From positions 250,501 through 314,500 of the forward strand of contig NZ_RZMY01000003.1 in the NCBI RefSeq assembly GCF_003992615.1: a stretch of DNA of 64,000 nt, in the 5' to 3' direction. The notes under the pieces were generated by a model. The model saw nothing but the letters and a program-made list of their open reading frames with translations. It was not told where the DNA came from and did no database searches. How positions within the stretch are numbered: position 1 is the stretch's first letter; each line of letters opens with the position of its first letter. The translations under genes and the position numbers were made by a program. This document shows, piece by piece, positions 8,591 through 18,281 of this stretch. This DNA is from Flagellimonas beolgyonensis (GTDB lineage Bacteria > Bacteroidota > Bacteroidia > Flavobacteriales > Flavobacteriaceae).

Positions 8591-11500
8591 ATGAAGTTGA
8601 AATATTTAGTCCCAACCCTTCTACTATTGGTTTTTACCGCATGTAAGAACAAAATGGATAGCAAACCGGATACACAAAAACAAGAAACATTGTTCACATT
8701 ATTGACACCGGAGGAGTCGGGCGTTACCTTCATCAACAAAGTTGCCAACCAAAAAGACTTCAACATTTTTAAATACCGAAACTTTTACAATGGAGGTGGA
8801 GTTGCCATAGGAGATATCAACAACGATGGCCTTCAAGATATTTATCTAACCGGAAACATGGAACCCAATAGACTCTATCTGAACAAAGGCAACATGAAAT
8901 TCGAAGACATTTCCGAGAGGGCTGGTGTCCTCGGAAACAAACCCTGGTCCACAGGGGTGGTTATGGTAGATATCAATCATGACGGACTATTGGACATCTA
9001 TGTTTCCAATGCTGGAAACATGGAAGGCAACAACCATGACAACGATTTGTACATAAACAATGGGGACCTAACTTTTACTGAAAGAGCGGAAGAATACAAT
9101 CTTGCCAAAACTGGGTTCACCACCCACGCCTCTTTCTTTGATTATGACAAAGACGGCGATCTGGATGTGTACATTCTCAATAATAGCAATATTCCGGTCA
9201 GTAGCCTTGGCTATGCCGAACAACGTGAAGTAAGGGCCCAGGATTGGGAAGGTGTTCCACACATATTCAAAGGTGTAGGCGACATGCTTTTGCGCAATGA
9301 CAATGGTAAATTTGTGGATGTAAGTGAAGCGGCAGGAATTTATGGAAGTTTAATTGGTTTTGGACTTGGGGTACTGGTTACGGATTTTAATGGTGACCTC
9401 TATCCGGATATCTATGTTTCGAACGATTTCTACGAAAGGGATTATCTCTATATCAATCAAAAAGATGGCACCTTTAAGGAACAAATAAAGGATTGGACCT
9501 CACATTTGAGTCTTTCCGCAATGGGAATCGATATAGCGGACATCAATAACGATGGGCATAATGACATCTTCATTACCGACATGCTCCCAGAAGCGGAGCG
9601 TCGTGTAAAATCGGTCATGGAGTTTGAAGGCTACAACATCTTTAACCTCAAACAAAGTAAAGATTTTGGCCAACAATATATCCAGAATACCTTACAGTTA
9701 AACAATGGCAATGGCACATTTTCCGAGGTTGCCTACTATAGTGGTATAGATGCTACCGATTGGAGCTGGGCCGGGCTTATGTTCGATATGGACAATGACG
9801 GACTCAAGGATATTTTTATAACCAATGGTATCAATCATGATCTTACAGATTTAGACTTCGTTGACTTTTTTGCCAATGAAATTGTTCAAAAAATGGCACT
9901 TACCGGAAAAAAAGAGTCCATCGATTCCATAATCAGTAAAATGCCGGTGAAGCCCCAACCCAATTACGCCTACAAAAACAATGGAGACATTACATTTAAA
10001 AATGCGAACAAAGAATGGGGATTTGAACTTCCCTCACGTTCCAATGGTGCTGCCTATGCAGATCTCGACAATGATGGCGACCTCGATTTAGTGATCAATA
10101 ATGTAAACACACCAGCATTTGTTTACAAGAACAATGCAGAATCCCAACTCAACAACAATTACATCCAACTAAAATTCAAAGGGCCAAAAACCAACCCTTT
10201 CGCAGTAGGAACCTTGGCCAAGTTCTATTTCAACGGTAACATCATTAATCAGGAACTTATACCTTCAAGAGGATTTCAATCCTCCATGGGATACGAAATG
10301 ACCATAGGATTGGGCCAAAACAAGACTTTGGACTCCATCCGTATTATTTGGCCGGATGAATTGACCCAAAAACTGGAGAATGTTTCAGCCAATCAGGTGC
10401 TTACCCTAAATTATGACGATGCAACGGAAACCTATATCCTTCCCAAAAAACAGGATAGGGAACCCCTATTGAAGGAGTTGCCAACAAGCAATTTGGTCGC
10501 ACACAAAGAGGATACCTACAATGATTTTGATTATGAAGGGCTCATCTATCAGAAGCTGTCCCAAGAAGGGCCATCCTTGGCCGTTGCCGATATAAACGGA
10601 GATGGCAATGAGGATATTTTCATTGGTGGAGCCAGCGGACAGGCAGGCACCATTTACCTACACTCTGGCAATGGAAAAATTTCAACAAAAAAAATCGCTG
10701 TATTTGAAGAGGACAAGATGTACGAGGATGTAGCTGCCGCTTTTTTTGATGCAGATGGGGATGACGATATGGATCTTATGGTCGGATCTGGAGGGAACAA
10801 TGTAGAAATGCAACGTTCATATAAAACACGATTGTATTTGAACGACGGGAAAGGCAATTTTTCCAAATCATCGAACGAACTGCCCTCTACTTTCAAAAAT
10901 GTGGCAACCATTGCACCAAATGATTTCGACAATGATGGAGATGTGGATGTTTTTATCGGATCACGAAGTGTTGTTGGCGTATATGGCTTATCTCCCGATC
11001 ACCTAATACTTGAAAATATGGGTGATGGAACATTTAAGGATGCAACCGAAAGATTGGGCTACGATCTGAAGGATGCCGGCATGGTAACAGACGCCAAATG
11101 GGTGGACATGGATGGCGACTCTAAATTGGACCTCGTACTATCCGCAGAATGGGACACACCAAAAATTTATAGGAACTCCGGCAGACGATTGTCCAAAATG
11201 AACAGTTCATTGGACAGCCTTTACGGTTGGTGGAACACGGTTGAAACAGCAGATTTGGATGGCGATGGAGACCAAGACCTTATCCTCGGCAACCAGGGGT
11301 TGAACCTGCACTACAAACCCACTTCCTTTGCACCGATGAAAATGTGGATCAATGATTATGACAATAATGGGACCATTGAACAGATATTTACCCTTCAGGA
11401 AGATGGAAAGGATTTTCCCATCCATCAAAAACGAGAACTTACCGAACAGCTGCCCAATCTAAAAAAGCAGAACCTGAAAGCATCCGATTATGCCCAAAGA

Positions 11501-11935
11501 ACCATTCAGCAATTGTTTCCCGAGGAAGTATTGGAAAAATCCATCGTGAAAAAGGTGGAAAACTCCGCCTCGGTCATCGCTATAAACGAGGGCAATGGCA
11601 AATTCACCATTAAGAACCTACCACCAAGGGTACAATTATCCTGTGTTTGCGACATTACATGTACCGATGTGAACAACGATGGCAATCTGGATTTGATCAT
11701 GGCGGGCAACAATTTTGATTTCAAGCCCCAATTTTCCCGTTTGGATGCGGGTCAAGGGAACTTATTGTTGGGCGATGGCAAATTGGGATTTGAGTGGCAA
11801 GATTATGAAACCAGTGGTTTTAAAGTCCGTGAAGAGGTGAAATATTTGAAAATGATAAAGGATAAAAATGGTAATATCTTCATGATTGCTGCCATTAATA
11901 ACAACATGCCAAAACTTTTTGCGATCAATGAATAA
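8591..11935 (+). CDS. FG-GAP/VCBS repeat and ASPIC/UnbV-domain lipoprotein (CRTAC1-like)
   Basis: 1114 residues. Lipobox with Cys at residue 18 (LVFTAC). I count thirteen calcium-motif repeats of the form DxDxDGxxD (for example DINNDGLQDIYLTGN, DYDKDGDLDVYIL, DLDNDGDLDLVI), arranged as two propeller-like blocks around a central ASPIC/UnbV domain near residues 515-600 (LKFKGPKTNPFAVGT, SRGFQSSMGYEM, IWPD). Such proteins are calcium-stabilised beta-propellers displayed on the surface; no enzymatic residues are evident. The next gene is a paralogue of the same architecture and overlaps by 8 bp, and a haloperoxidase-like gene follows, so the three form one operon behind susCD. Role in binding or presenting substrate is inference. 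Confidence 0.93.
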   Translation: MKLKYLVPTLLLLVFTACKNKMDSKPDTQKQETLFTLLTPEESGVTFINKVANQKDFNIFKYRNFYNGGGVAIGDINNDGLQDIYLTGNMEPNRLYLNKGNMKFEDISERAGVLGNKPWSTGVVMVDINHDGLLDIYVSNAGNMEGNNHDNDLYINNGDLTFTERAEEYNLAKTGFTTHASFFDYDKDGDLDVYILNNSNIPVSSLGYAEQREVRAQDWEGVPHIFKGVGDMLLRNDNGKFVDVSEAAGIYGSLIGFGLGVLVTDFNGDLYPDIYVSNDFYERDYLYINQKDGTFKEQIKDWTSHLSLSAMGIDIADINNDGHNDIFITDMLPEAERRVKSVMEFEGYNIFNLKQSKDFGQQYIQNTLQLNNGNGTFSEVAYYSGIDATDWSWAGLMFDMDNDGLKDIFITNGINHDLTDLDFVDFFANEIVQKMALTGKKESIDSIISKMPVKPQPNYAYKNNGDITFKNANKEWGFELPSRSNGAAYADLDNDGDLDLVINNVNTPAFVYKNNAESQLNNNYIQLKFKGPKTNPFAVGTLAKFYFNGNIINQELIPSRGFQSSMGYEMTIGLGQNKTLDSIRIIWPDELTQKLENVSANQVLTLNYDDATETYILPKKQDREPLLKELPTSNLVAHKEDTYNDFDYEGLIYQKLSQEGPSLAVADINGDGNEDIFIGGASGQAGTIYLHSGNGKISTKKIAVFEEDKMYEDVAAAFFDADGDDDMDLMVGSGGNNVEMQRSYKTRLYLNDGKGNFSKSSNELPSTFKNVATIAPNDFDNDGDVDVFIGSRSVVGVYGLSPDHLILENMGDGTFKDATERLGYDLKDAGMVTDAKWVDMDGDSKLDLVLSAEWDTPKIYRNSGRRLSKMNSSLDSLYGWWNTVETADLDGDGDQDLILGNQGLNLHYKPTSFAPMKMWINDYDNNGTIEQIFTLQEDGKDFPIHQKRELTEQLPNLKKQNLKASDYAQRTIQQLFPEEVLEKSIVKKVENSASVIAINEGNGKFTIKNLPPRVQLSCVCDITCTDVNNDGNLDLIMAGNNFDFKPQFSRLDAGQGNLLLGDGKLGFEWQDYETSGFKVREEVKYLKMIKDKNGNIFMIAAINNNMPKLFAINE

Positions 11936-14900
11936 ACCCATTTCCATACTATTGTTGTTGGTATTCTTGGTGTCGTGCAACAAGGGAGGCAGCCTGTTCG
12001 ATAATCCGGACCCGAAGGAAACCGGTATCACATTTGCCAACACCTTAACTTCAACAAAAGACCTAAGTATCTTGGATTATCTATACTTCTACAACGGTGG
12101 AGGGGTCGCAATCGGGGATATCAATAATGATGGTTTGCCCGATATTTTTCTCAGTGGCAACCAAGTAAAGAACAAACTATACTTGAACAAGGGCAATCTT
12201 GCTTTTGAAGATATAACGGACATAGCCAATGTTGCCGGGAACAGTAGCTGGAATACCGGTGTTACCATGGCCGATGTAAATGGCGATGGCTATTTGGATA
12301 TCTATGTCTGTGCTGTTGTGGGCATCAACGGGTTTAATGGCCACAATGAACTCTTTATTAATAATGGCGATAATACCTTTACAGAAAGTGCCGCCAAATA
12401 TGGTTTGGATTTTGATTCGTATAGCTCCAACGCTACGTTTTTTGACTATGATCTTGACGGGGATTTGGATATGTACTTACTGAATCATGCCGTACATACC
12501 CAAAATTCCTTCGGCAAATTTGATCTTAGATTTGAACGGCGATACGAAACTGGGGATAAATTGCTTCGAAATGACAATGGCAAATTTGTGGATGTCAGTG
12601 AAGAGGCCGGTATTTATGGGGGCATTAACGGCTATGGGCTTGGATTGGCTGTTTCAGATTTCAATCAAGATGGGTACCCCGATATTTATGTGGGCAATGA
12701 TTTTCATGAAGATGATTATTATTATCTGAACAATGGTGATGGCACTTTTACGGAAAGTCTTAGAAAATATTTTGGGCACACCAGTAGGTTCTCAATGGGC
12801 ATCGACGTGGCTGACATCAATAATGATGGTAGACCCGATTTTTTATCCTTGGACATGCTGCCCGAAGATGAAGTGGCCCTGAAATCTTCCGAAGGTGACG
12901 ATAACATCCAGACCCAAAAATTGCGAATAGACCGATTCGGTTACCATTACCAATTTACTAGGAACATGCTCTTTGTAAACCAACCTGATGGTAATTTTAT
13001 GGAAACCGCGCTTATGAGTGGTATTGCTGCCACAGATTGGAGTTGGAGCGCTTTGTTCGCCGACTATGACCTCGATGGCCAACAAGATGTTTTCATCTCC
13101 AATGGTATTCCTAAACGACCCAATGATCTTGATTTCATCAATTTTGTATCCAGTGAACAGATTCAGAAAAAGATGGACAACACCAAACTGGTTGACGAGA
13201 AAGCACTGAATCTTATGCCCTCAGGAAATGTGCACAACTATGTATTCAAAGGCAAAAAAGATTTGATGTTCCAGAACATGTCCGATGATTGGATTGCGAA
13301 GGACACCTTAATATCAGGCGCAACAGCCATAGGAGACTTGGATGGGGATGGAGACTTGGATCTAATAACGAACAACATTAACCAGCCTGCTGCGCTCTAC
13401 ATCAACAAGGCCAATAAAAAAGGGAGCTATTTAAAATTACGATTCAAATATTCGAAGCAAAACCAGTTTGGGATTGGCACCAAAGTCTTCTCCTACCAAA
13501 ATGGAGGGTTGCAATACAAGGAACTATACCCAACCCGTGGCTTTCAGGCTTCATCAGAACCCATAGTGCACTTTGGATATGGCACCGTTCAAACCATTGA
13601 TTCCATAAAGATCGTTTGGCCGGATCGTAGCTATCAGGTAATCAAAAATGTTCCGACAAACCAAGAACTCACATTGTCTCCCAAAGACACAAAGCCTTTC
13701 GATTATAACTCCCTACATAAAAAATCCAAAAAAATGTTCAGCCCGGTTGCAGGAAACCTAGGATTGGATTTTACCCATGTAGAGGACAATTATACCGATT
13801 TCAACAGGGAAAAATTGATTCCATACCAAGTTTCGGACCGTGGCCCTGCTTTGGCTATTGGCGATTTAAATAACGATGGAAAAGAAGATATTTTCCTTGG
13901 TGGTTCAAAATTTGAAGCTGCACAAATCTATCTGCAGACCGACTCCCTTTTTACCAATAAAAAAATCGAGACACTGCAAAAAGATTCCATTCGGGAAAAC
14001 ATTTCAGCTGTAATAGCAGATTTTGACAACGACCAACGCAACGATGTGTTTGTATCATCGGGTGGTGGCGATTTTTTTGACAAATCGGAGGCGTTGTTGG
14101 ATGCGCTTTACGTCCAAAAAGATACTGTCTTTACATCGGTTGAACTGCCATCGGTCTATCAAAATGCCTCGGTCGTCAGATCGTTCGACTTTGACAAAGA
14201 TGGAGATTTGGACGTTTTTGTTGGCGGACACACCATTACTGCCCAATTTGGAGCACCTGTAACCTCTTATCTATTGGTAAATGAAAATGGAACATTTCAA
14301 AAAAATGAATCCTTTGACAAACTGGCCAAAGGCATGGTTACCGATGCCCTGTGGACCGATTTTGACCAAGATGGGCAAACGGACCTGATATTGATCGGGG
14401 AATGGATGTCGCCCAAATTCCTCAAAAACGTAAATGGCAAATTTGAAGAAGCCACATCGCTTAATTTAAGTGGTCTCTGGCAAACCATTGCGCCATTCGA
14501 CATTGATGGGGATGGGGATACGGACTACCTGTTGGGCAATTGGGGCACCAATTCCAAATTCAAGGCCAGTAGGGAAAACCCAATGTTGCTCTACTTCAAT
14601 GATTTTGATGAAAATGGCCAAACGGAAACAGTGACCGCCATGGAAAAAAATGGTGACTACTTTCCTTTGGAAAACTTGGACGGACTGGCATCCCAACTAG
14701 TTTACTTGCGCAAGAAATACACCAACTATAAATCGTTTGCCGGTCAGACCATGGAGGAGATTTTCGGAAAGGAAGCCTTGGAAAAAAGTACGATTTTGGA
14801 GGTCAACACGCTGGAATCGGGTTATTTGAGGAACAATAAAGGGGAATTTGAATTTGTTCCCTTTAAGAATGAGTTGCAAGTATCACCAATAATGTCATTT

Positions 14901-15164
14901 TTGGTGGGCGATCTTAATGGAGATGGCAAGGACGAAGTATTGATGGGGGGCAACTATTTTGGCATTAAACCGTACCATGGACGTATGGACTCCTTCCCTG
15001 GCGCACTTCTTTCCAATGAGCATGAAATACAATTGGGCAACGAATTGGGCCTTGATTTTACCCAAAAATCACTCCGCCATTTGAAGACCTTGGACTTTAA
15101 TGGAGAAAAATATCTGTTGGCCATTTTTAACAACGACAAAGCACAAGTATATCGAATCAATTAA
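11928..15164 (+). CDS. Second FG-GAP/VCBS and ASPIC/UnbV-domain lipoprotein (paralogue of upstream gene)
   Basis: 1078 residues from ATG 11928, chosen because it gives a clean lipobox (Cys 17, LVFLVSC) and the ATGAATAA coupling overlap with the upstream stop; an in-frame upstream start at 11886 would bury the signal peptide. Again thirteen DxDxDGxxD-type repeats (DINNDGLPDIFLSGN, DYDLDGDLDMYLL, DIDGDGDTDYLLGNW and others) flank a central ASPIC/UnbV domain (GTKVFSYQNGGLQYKELY, TRGFQASSEPIVHFGYG, IVWPD). Architecture matches the upstream protein end to end, so the pair arose by tandem duplication of an old gene. Surface-anchored calcium-binding propeller; no catalytic motif seen. Confidence 0.93.
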   Translation: MNKPISILLLLVFLVSCNKGGSLFDNPDPKETGITFANTLTSTKDLSILDYLYFYNGGGVAIGDINNDGLPDIFLSGNQVKNKLYLNKGNLAFEDITDIANVAGNSSWNTGVTMADVNGDGYLDIYVCAVVGINGFNGHNELFINNGDNTFTESAAKYGLDFDSYSSNATFFDYDLDGDLDMYLLNHAVHTQNSFGKFDLRFERRYETGDKLLRNDNGKFVDVSEEAGIYGGINGYGLGLAVSDFNQDGYPDIYVGNDFHEDDYYYLNNGDGTFTESLRKYFGHTSRFSMGIDVADINNDGRPDFLSLDMLPEDEVALKSSEGDDNIQTQKLRIDRFGYHYQFTRNMLFVNQPDGNFMETALMSGIAATDWSWSALFADYDLDGQQDVFISNGIPKRPNDLDFINFVSSEQIQKKMDNTKLVDEKALNLMPSGNVHNYVFKGKKDLMFQNMSDDWIAKDTLISGATAIGDLDGDGDLDLITNNINQPAALYINKANKKGSYLKLRFKYSKQNQFGIGTKVFSYQNGGLQYKELYPTRGFQASSEPIVHFGYGTVQTIDSIKIVWPDRSYQVIKNVPTNQELTLSPKDTKPFDYNSLHKKSKKMFSPVAGNLGLDFTHVEDNYTDFNREKLIPYQVSDRGPALAIGDLNNDGKEDIFLGGSKFEAAQIYLQTDSLFTNKKIETLQKDSIRENISAVIADFDNDQRNDVFVSSGGGDFFDKSEALLDALYVQKDTVFTSVELPSVYQNASVVRSFDFDKDGDLDVFVGGHTITAQFGAPVTSYLLVNENGTFQKNESFDKLAKGMVTDALWTDFDQDGQTDLILIGEWMSPKFLKNVNGKFEEATSLNLSGLWQTIAPFDIDGDGDTDYLLGNWGTNSKFKASRENPMLLYFNDFDENGQTETVTAMEKNGDYFPLENLDGLASQLVYLRKKYTNYKSFAGQTMEEIFGKEALEKSTILEVNTLESGYLRNNKGEFEFVPFKNELQVSPIMSFLVGDLNGDGKDEVLMGGNYFGIKPYHGRMDSFPGALLSNEHEIQLGNELGLDFTQKSLRHLKTLDFNGEKYLLAIFNNDKAQVYRIN

Positions 15165-15174
15165 CAGAAAAACA

Positions 15175-16506
15175 ATGAAAACAAAGTTTGGATCAATCCT
15201 AGCAATACTATTCGTTTTGGGGTCTTGTCAAAAGAAACAGGAGCCCATAATTATTTCTCCCGAAGAATACCACGGCTCTGTGGATAAGGTAATCGAGGTA
15301 ATGATCCACGATATTTTTTCGCCCCCTGTGGCCAGCAGGATATTTGCGTACCCAAATATCGCGGCATATGAAATCATAGCCAAATCGAACAACGATTACA
15401 AATCCTTGGCGGGTCAGGTTACTGATTTAACATCCATTCCCGACCCAAAAGACACCACAAATTTAAACTATGAACTAGCAGCTTTGGTTGCTCATATGGA
15501 TCTGAGCAAACGTCTAATTTTTTCAGAGGAGCGTATCGAAAGCTTCCGCGATAGTCTATACACTATTTGGATGGAAAAGAACGAGCCCATGTTCAATGCT
15601 TCAAAAGATTATGGTCTTGAAGTTGCCAATTTTATTGGGGAATGGATGAACAAGGACATGTACAAGGAAACGCGCACCATGCCCAAATTCACCGTCAATT
15701 CCGAAGACCCATCCAGATGGCAACCTACTCCACCTGCTTACATGAACGGCATTGAGCCCCATTGGAGCAAGATTCGACCATTTGCCATAGATTCTGCGGA
15801 ACAATTTAAACCGGCACCACCACCTGCCTTTTCCATGGAAAAAGATTCCAAATTTTATGAGGAAGTCATGGAAGTCTACGAGGTCAGGAAAAGTATGGTG
15901 GGCAAAGGCGATAAATCCGATGAAATTGCAATTGCCCAGTTTTGGGATTGCAATCCTTACGTTTCCGTAACCCGAGGCCATTTGATGTTCGCCACCAAGA
16001 AAATCACTCCAGGTGCCCACTGGATCGGCATCACCAAAATTGCCAGTAGAAAAACCGATGCGGATTTTGCCAAAACTGTCTACGCTTATACCAAGACCTC
16101 CATTGCCATTGCCGATGCCTTTATCAGCTGTTGGGATGAAAAGTATAGAAGTAATCTCATCCGTCCCGAAACGGTGATCAACGAATACATCGACGACAGC
16201 TGGGAACCTGTACTGCAAACCCCTCCCTTTCCCGAATACACGAGTGGACACAGCGTGGTTTCCGGAGCTGCCTCCACAGCCCTAACGGATATATTTGGTG
16301 ATAATTTTTCTTTTGATGACGACACCGAAATACCCTATGGACTTCCTGTACGCTCGTTCAATTCGTTCAAAGAGGCTGCGGATGAAGCTGCCATCAGTAG
16401 AATGTATGGAGGTATCCACTACCGAGCCGCCATTGAGGTGGGCGTACAACAGGGGCGCGATTTAGGAAAATTTATTGTTGATAAACTTGATATGACCAAC
16501 GGGTAA
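15175..16506 (+). CDS. Vanadium-dependent haloperoxidase-type PAP2-superfamily lipoprotein
   Basis: 443 residues from ATG 15175 (an in-frame ATG at 15100 lies inside the preceding gene and precedes the true signal peptide). Lipobox Cys 18 (LFVLGSC). The three phosphate/vanadate-site motifs of the family are present in order: KYRSNLIRP (K323, R330), PEYTSGHS (S357-G358-H359) and SRMYGGIHY (S408, R409, G413, H415). Family members use bound vanadate to oxidise halides with H2O2, or act as acid phosphatases; the sequence alone does not separate the two. It is 10 bp downstream of the second propeller lipoprotein gene and probably acts outside the inner membrane, next to the SusCD transporter. Confidence 0.92.
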   Translation: MKTKFGSILAILFVLGSCQKKQEPIIISPEEYHGSVDKVIEVMIHDIFSPPVASRIFAYPNIAAYEIIAKSNNDYKSLAGQVTDLTSIPDPKDTTNLNYELAALVAHMDLSKRLIFSEERIESFRDSLYTIWMEKNEPMFNASKDYGLEVANFIGEWMNKDMYKETRTMPKFTVNSEDPSRWQPTPPAYMNGIEPHWSKIRPFAIDSAEQFKPAPPPAFSMEKDSKFYEEVMEVYEVRKSMVGKGDKSDEIAIAQFWDCNPYVSVTRGHLMFATKKITPGAHWIGITKIASRKTDADFAKTVYAYTKTSIAIADAFISCWDEKYRSNLIRPETVINEYIDDSWEPVLQTPPFPEYTSGHSVVSGAASTALTDIFGDNFSFDDDTEIPYGLPVRSFNSFKEAADEAAISRMYGGIHYRAAIEVGVQQGRDLGKFIVDKLDMTNG

Positions 16507-16518
16507 TAATTATTTTTG
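16487..16518 (+). promoter_or_regulatory. Bacteroidota-type promoter giving a near-leaderless transcript
   Basis: TTG at 16487-16489, a 21-base spacer, then a perfect -7 element TATTTTTG at 16511-16518. The start codon of the next gene is at 16526, only 7 bases after the -7 element, so transcription would begin at or within about 3 bases of the ATG. The promoter overlaps the end of the haloperoxidase-type gene. Confidence 0.65.
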
Positions 16519-16525
16519 CCCCATT

Positions 16526-17428
16526 ATGAGAAAGATTGTTTCAGTAATTCTTGCCGTAGTTGCAGGCGTAGTATTATGGTACTTATTCATAAAGCCATCC
16601 GATTATATTGTTCGGTTTAAGGCCAACCTATTTCCAGGAGCAATAAACCAAAGCCTAAAACATTGGTCCAGAAATTTCAATGATTCGGAAAACATTCAAC
16701 AGGAAGGGGATTTGTTCCATTTAAGCCAGACTTTTAAGTTTGGAGATTCCACCCATATCTATCAATGGGAAATAGAGCCATTGACAGACTCCACTTCCCG
16801 GGTAATAGTTGGTATTAAGGACAAAGGACATAGTTTAAAAAATAAAATTCTGGTTCCTTTTGTCGATACGGATTTTGAAAAACGTAGCAGAGCAACCGTT
16901 TTGGATTTCATGGAAGAACTCCAGGAACATAAAAAGAATTTTAAAGTTCGAATTGTGGGCGAAGATGAGTTTCCTACCAAATACATCGCTTACCTTCCCA
17001 TAAAGAGTACGCAACTTCAAAAAGCCGATGAAATGATGCGCAACTTCAGTTATCTTTTTGGAAGTCTTGTGGATAACGGTGTTGAGTTTGATGGTTTTCC
17101 CATGATTGAAATTACGGATTGGAACCAAGACAACGACAGCATACATTTCAATTTTGGCAGGCCAATTATCCGATCGGAAAAACTTCCAATTGGAACGGAC
17201 ATCCAGTACAAAAGGATTTTTAGAAAAAAAGCCCTAAAGGCAGAGTACAATGGCAATTACATTACTTCAGACAGGGCTTGGTACGCCTTATTGGACTATG
17301 CAAAAAAAAATAACATTGCCGTAGAAAACACACCGATTGAGGTGTTTCATGATGATCCAAAAGATGAGGGTAACGAGCTGAAGTGGAAAGCAGAAATCTA
17401 CTTGCCAATAAAAGAATTGGATGAATAG
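16526..17428 (+). CDS. Membrane-anchored SRPBCC plus GyrI-like effector-binding domain protein
   Basis: 300 residues. One N-terminal transmembrane helix (about 3-22, VSVILAVVAGVVLWYLF), then a START/SRPBCC-like region to about residue 130 (VRFKANLFPGAINQSLKHW), then a GyrI/SOUL-type small-molecule-binding region (about 145-295; KYIAYLPIKSTQLQKADEMM, YALLDYAKKNNI, EVFHDD, EIYLPIKE). This two-domain form without a DNA-binding head is common in Bacteroidota and of unknown role; the GyrI fold usually binds small hydrophobic or peptide ligands. The 3' end overlaps the next gene by 8 bp (ATGAATAG), so they are translationally coupled. Confidence 0.75.
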   Translation: MRKIVSVILAVVAGVVLWYLFIKPSDYIVRFKANLFPGAINQSLKHWSRNFNDSENIQQEGDLFHLSQTFKFGDSTHIYQWEIEPLTDSTSRVIVGIKDKGHSLKNKILVPFVDTDFEKRSRATVLDFMEELQEHKKNFKVRIVGEDEFPTKYIAYLPIKSTQLQKADEMMRNFSYLFGSLVDNGVEFDGFPMIEITDWNQDNDSIHFNFGRPIIRSEKLPIGTDIQYKRIFRKKALKAEYNGNYITSDRAWYALLDYAKKNNIAVENTPIEVFHDDPKDEGNELKWKAEIYLPIKELDE

Positions 17429-18281
17429 GTTTGTTCTAATACCATTATTGGTGGTGGCGCACAGTTGTGCTCAAACGGTCACCACAAATAATAAATTGGT
17501 AAACCTGGGCAAGTTTCCTTCCACCTTAAAAGAGGTTTCAGGCATGGAAACTACGCAAGATGGCAACCTTTGGGTCATCGAGGATAGCGGCAACAAAGAC
17601 CACATTTACAAGGTAAACCAAAAGGCCGAAGTCCTATACTCCCTGAAAATAGACCATGCCAAGAATGTGGATTGGGAAGAATTGACCACCGATTCCCTTG
17701 GAAATTTATACATCGGAGACTTTGGCAACAATGCTAACGAAAGAAAAGATCTTGTCATTTATAAAGTGGATAGCCTTCAACTCACCAAAAAGGAACCCAA
17801 CGCAAAGAAAATTGCTTTTGCCTATCCGGAACAAAAAGACTTTCCCCCTAAAAAGGACAGTCTGTATTTTGACACCGAAGGAATGATCCATTGGCAAGAT
17901 CACCTCTACATTTTTACCAAAAACAGGACCAGGCCCTACTCGGGCCAGACACTTGTTTATCGCATTCCGGATGAGGAAGGAAGCTATGTGGCTGAATTTT
18001 TGGGAGCACTGTTTTTATGTGAGGACCAAAATCATTGTTCTGTTACCAGCGCGGATATTTCACCCGACGGAAAAACCATAGCACTTTTGAGTTATGGCAA
18101 ACTGTTTCTGCTCAATTCCGCTTCACCATCAAATATATCCGAGGCAAAGGTTCGAACCATTGAATTGCATCAAATGACTCAAATTGAGTCCGTTTGTTTT
18201 TTGGATAATAAAACGGTAATAATTGCGGACGAACAGAATCGGTTCGGGGGTCGAAAACTCTACAAATTCCAATTGGATTAA
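17421..18281 (+). CDS. SdiA-regulated/esterase-like beta-propeller lipoprotein
   Basis: 286 residues. Lipoprotein-type signal with Cys 16 (VVAHSC). The body is a series of beta-rich blades (GNLWVIEDSGN, LYIGDFGNNANERKDLVIYKV, DTEGMIHWQDHLYIFTKN, ADISPDGKTIALLSYG, IESVCFLDNKTVIIADE) resembling SdiA-regulated/NHL-type propellers found in exported Bacteroidota proteins; I do not recognise a specific enzyme. It overlaps the upstream GyrI-like gene by 8 bp, and its TAA stop shares the palindrome TTAA with the stop of the convergent giant phosphoesterase gene. Confidence 0.75.
   Translation: MNRFVLIPLLVVAHSCAQTVTTNNKLVNLGKFPSTLKEVSGMETTQDGNLWVIEDSGNKDHIYKVNQKAEVLYSLKIDHAKNVDWEELTTDSLGNLYIGDFGNNANERKDLVIYKVDSLQLTKKEPNAKKIAFAYPEQKDFPPKKDSLYFDTEGMIHWQDHLYIFTKNRTRPYSGQTLVYRIPDEEGSYVAEFLGALFLCEDQNHCSVTSADISPDGKTIALLSYGKLFLLNSASPSNISEAKVRTIELHQMTQIESVCFLDNKTVIIADEQNRFGGRKLYKFQLD

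Noticed and set aside
8591..15164. Repeated short DNA words, checked as a CRISPR or tandem-repeat array
   Set aside because: They are codons for DxDxDGxxD calcium motifs within protein repeats, irregularly spaced and diverged at DNA level.
15601..16251. 216-codon minus-strand ORF inside the haloperoxidase-type gene
   Set aside because: Fully antisense to a gene with all three vanadate-site motifs; the translation has no recognisable family.
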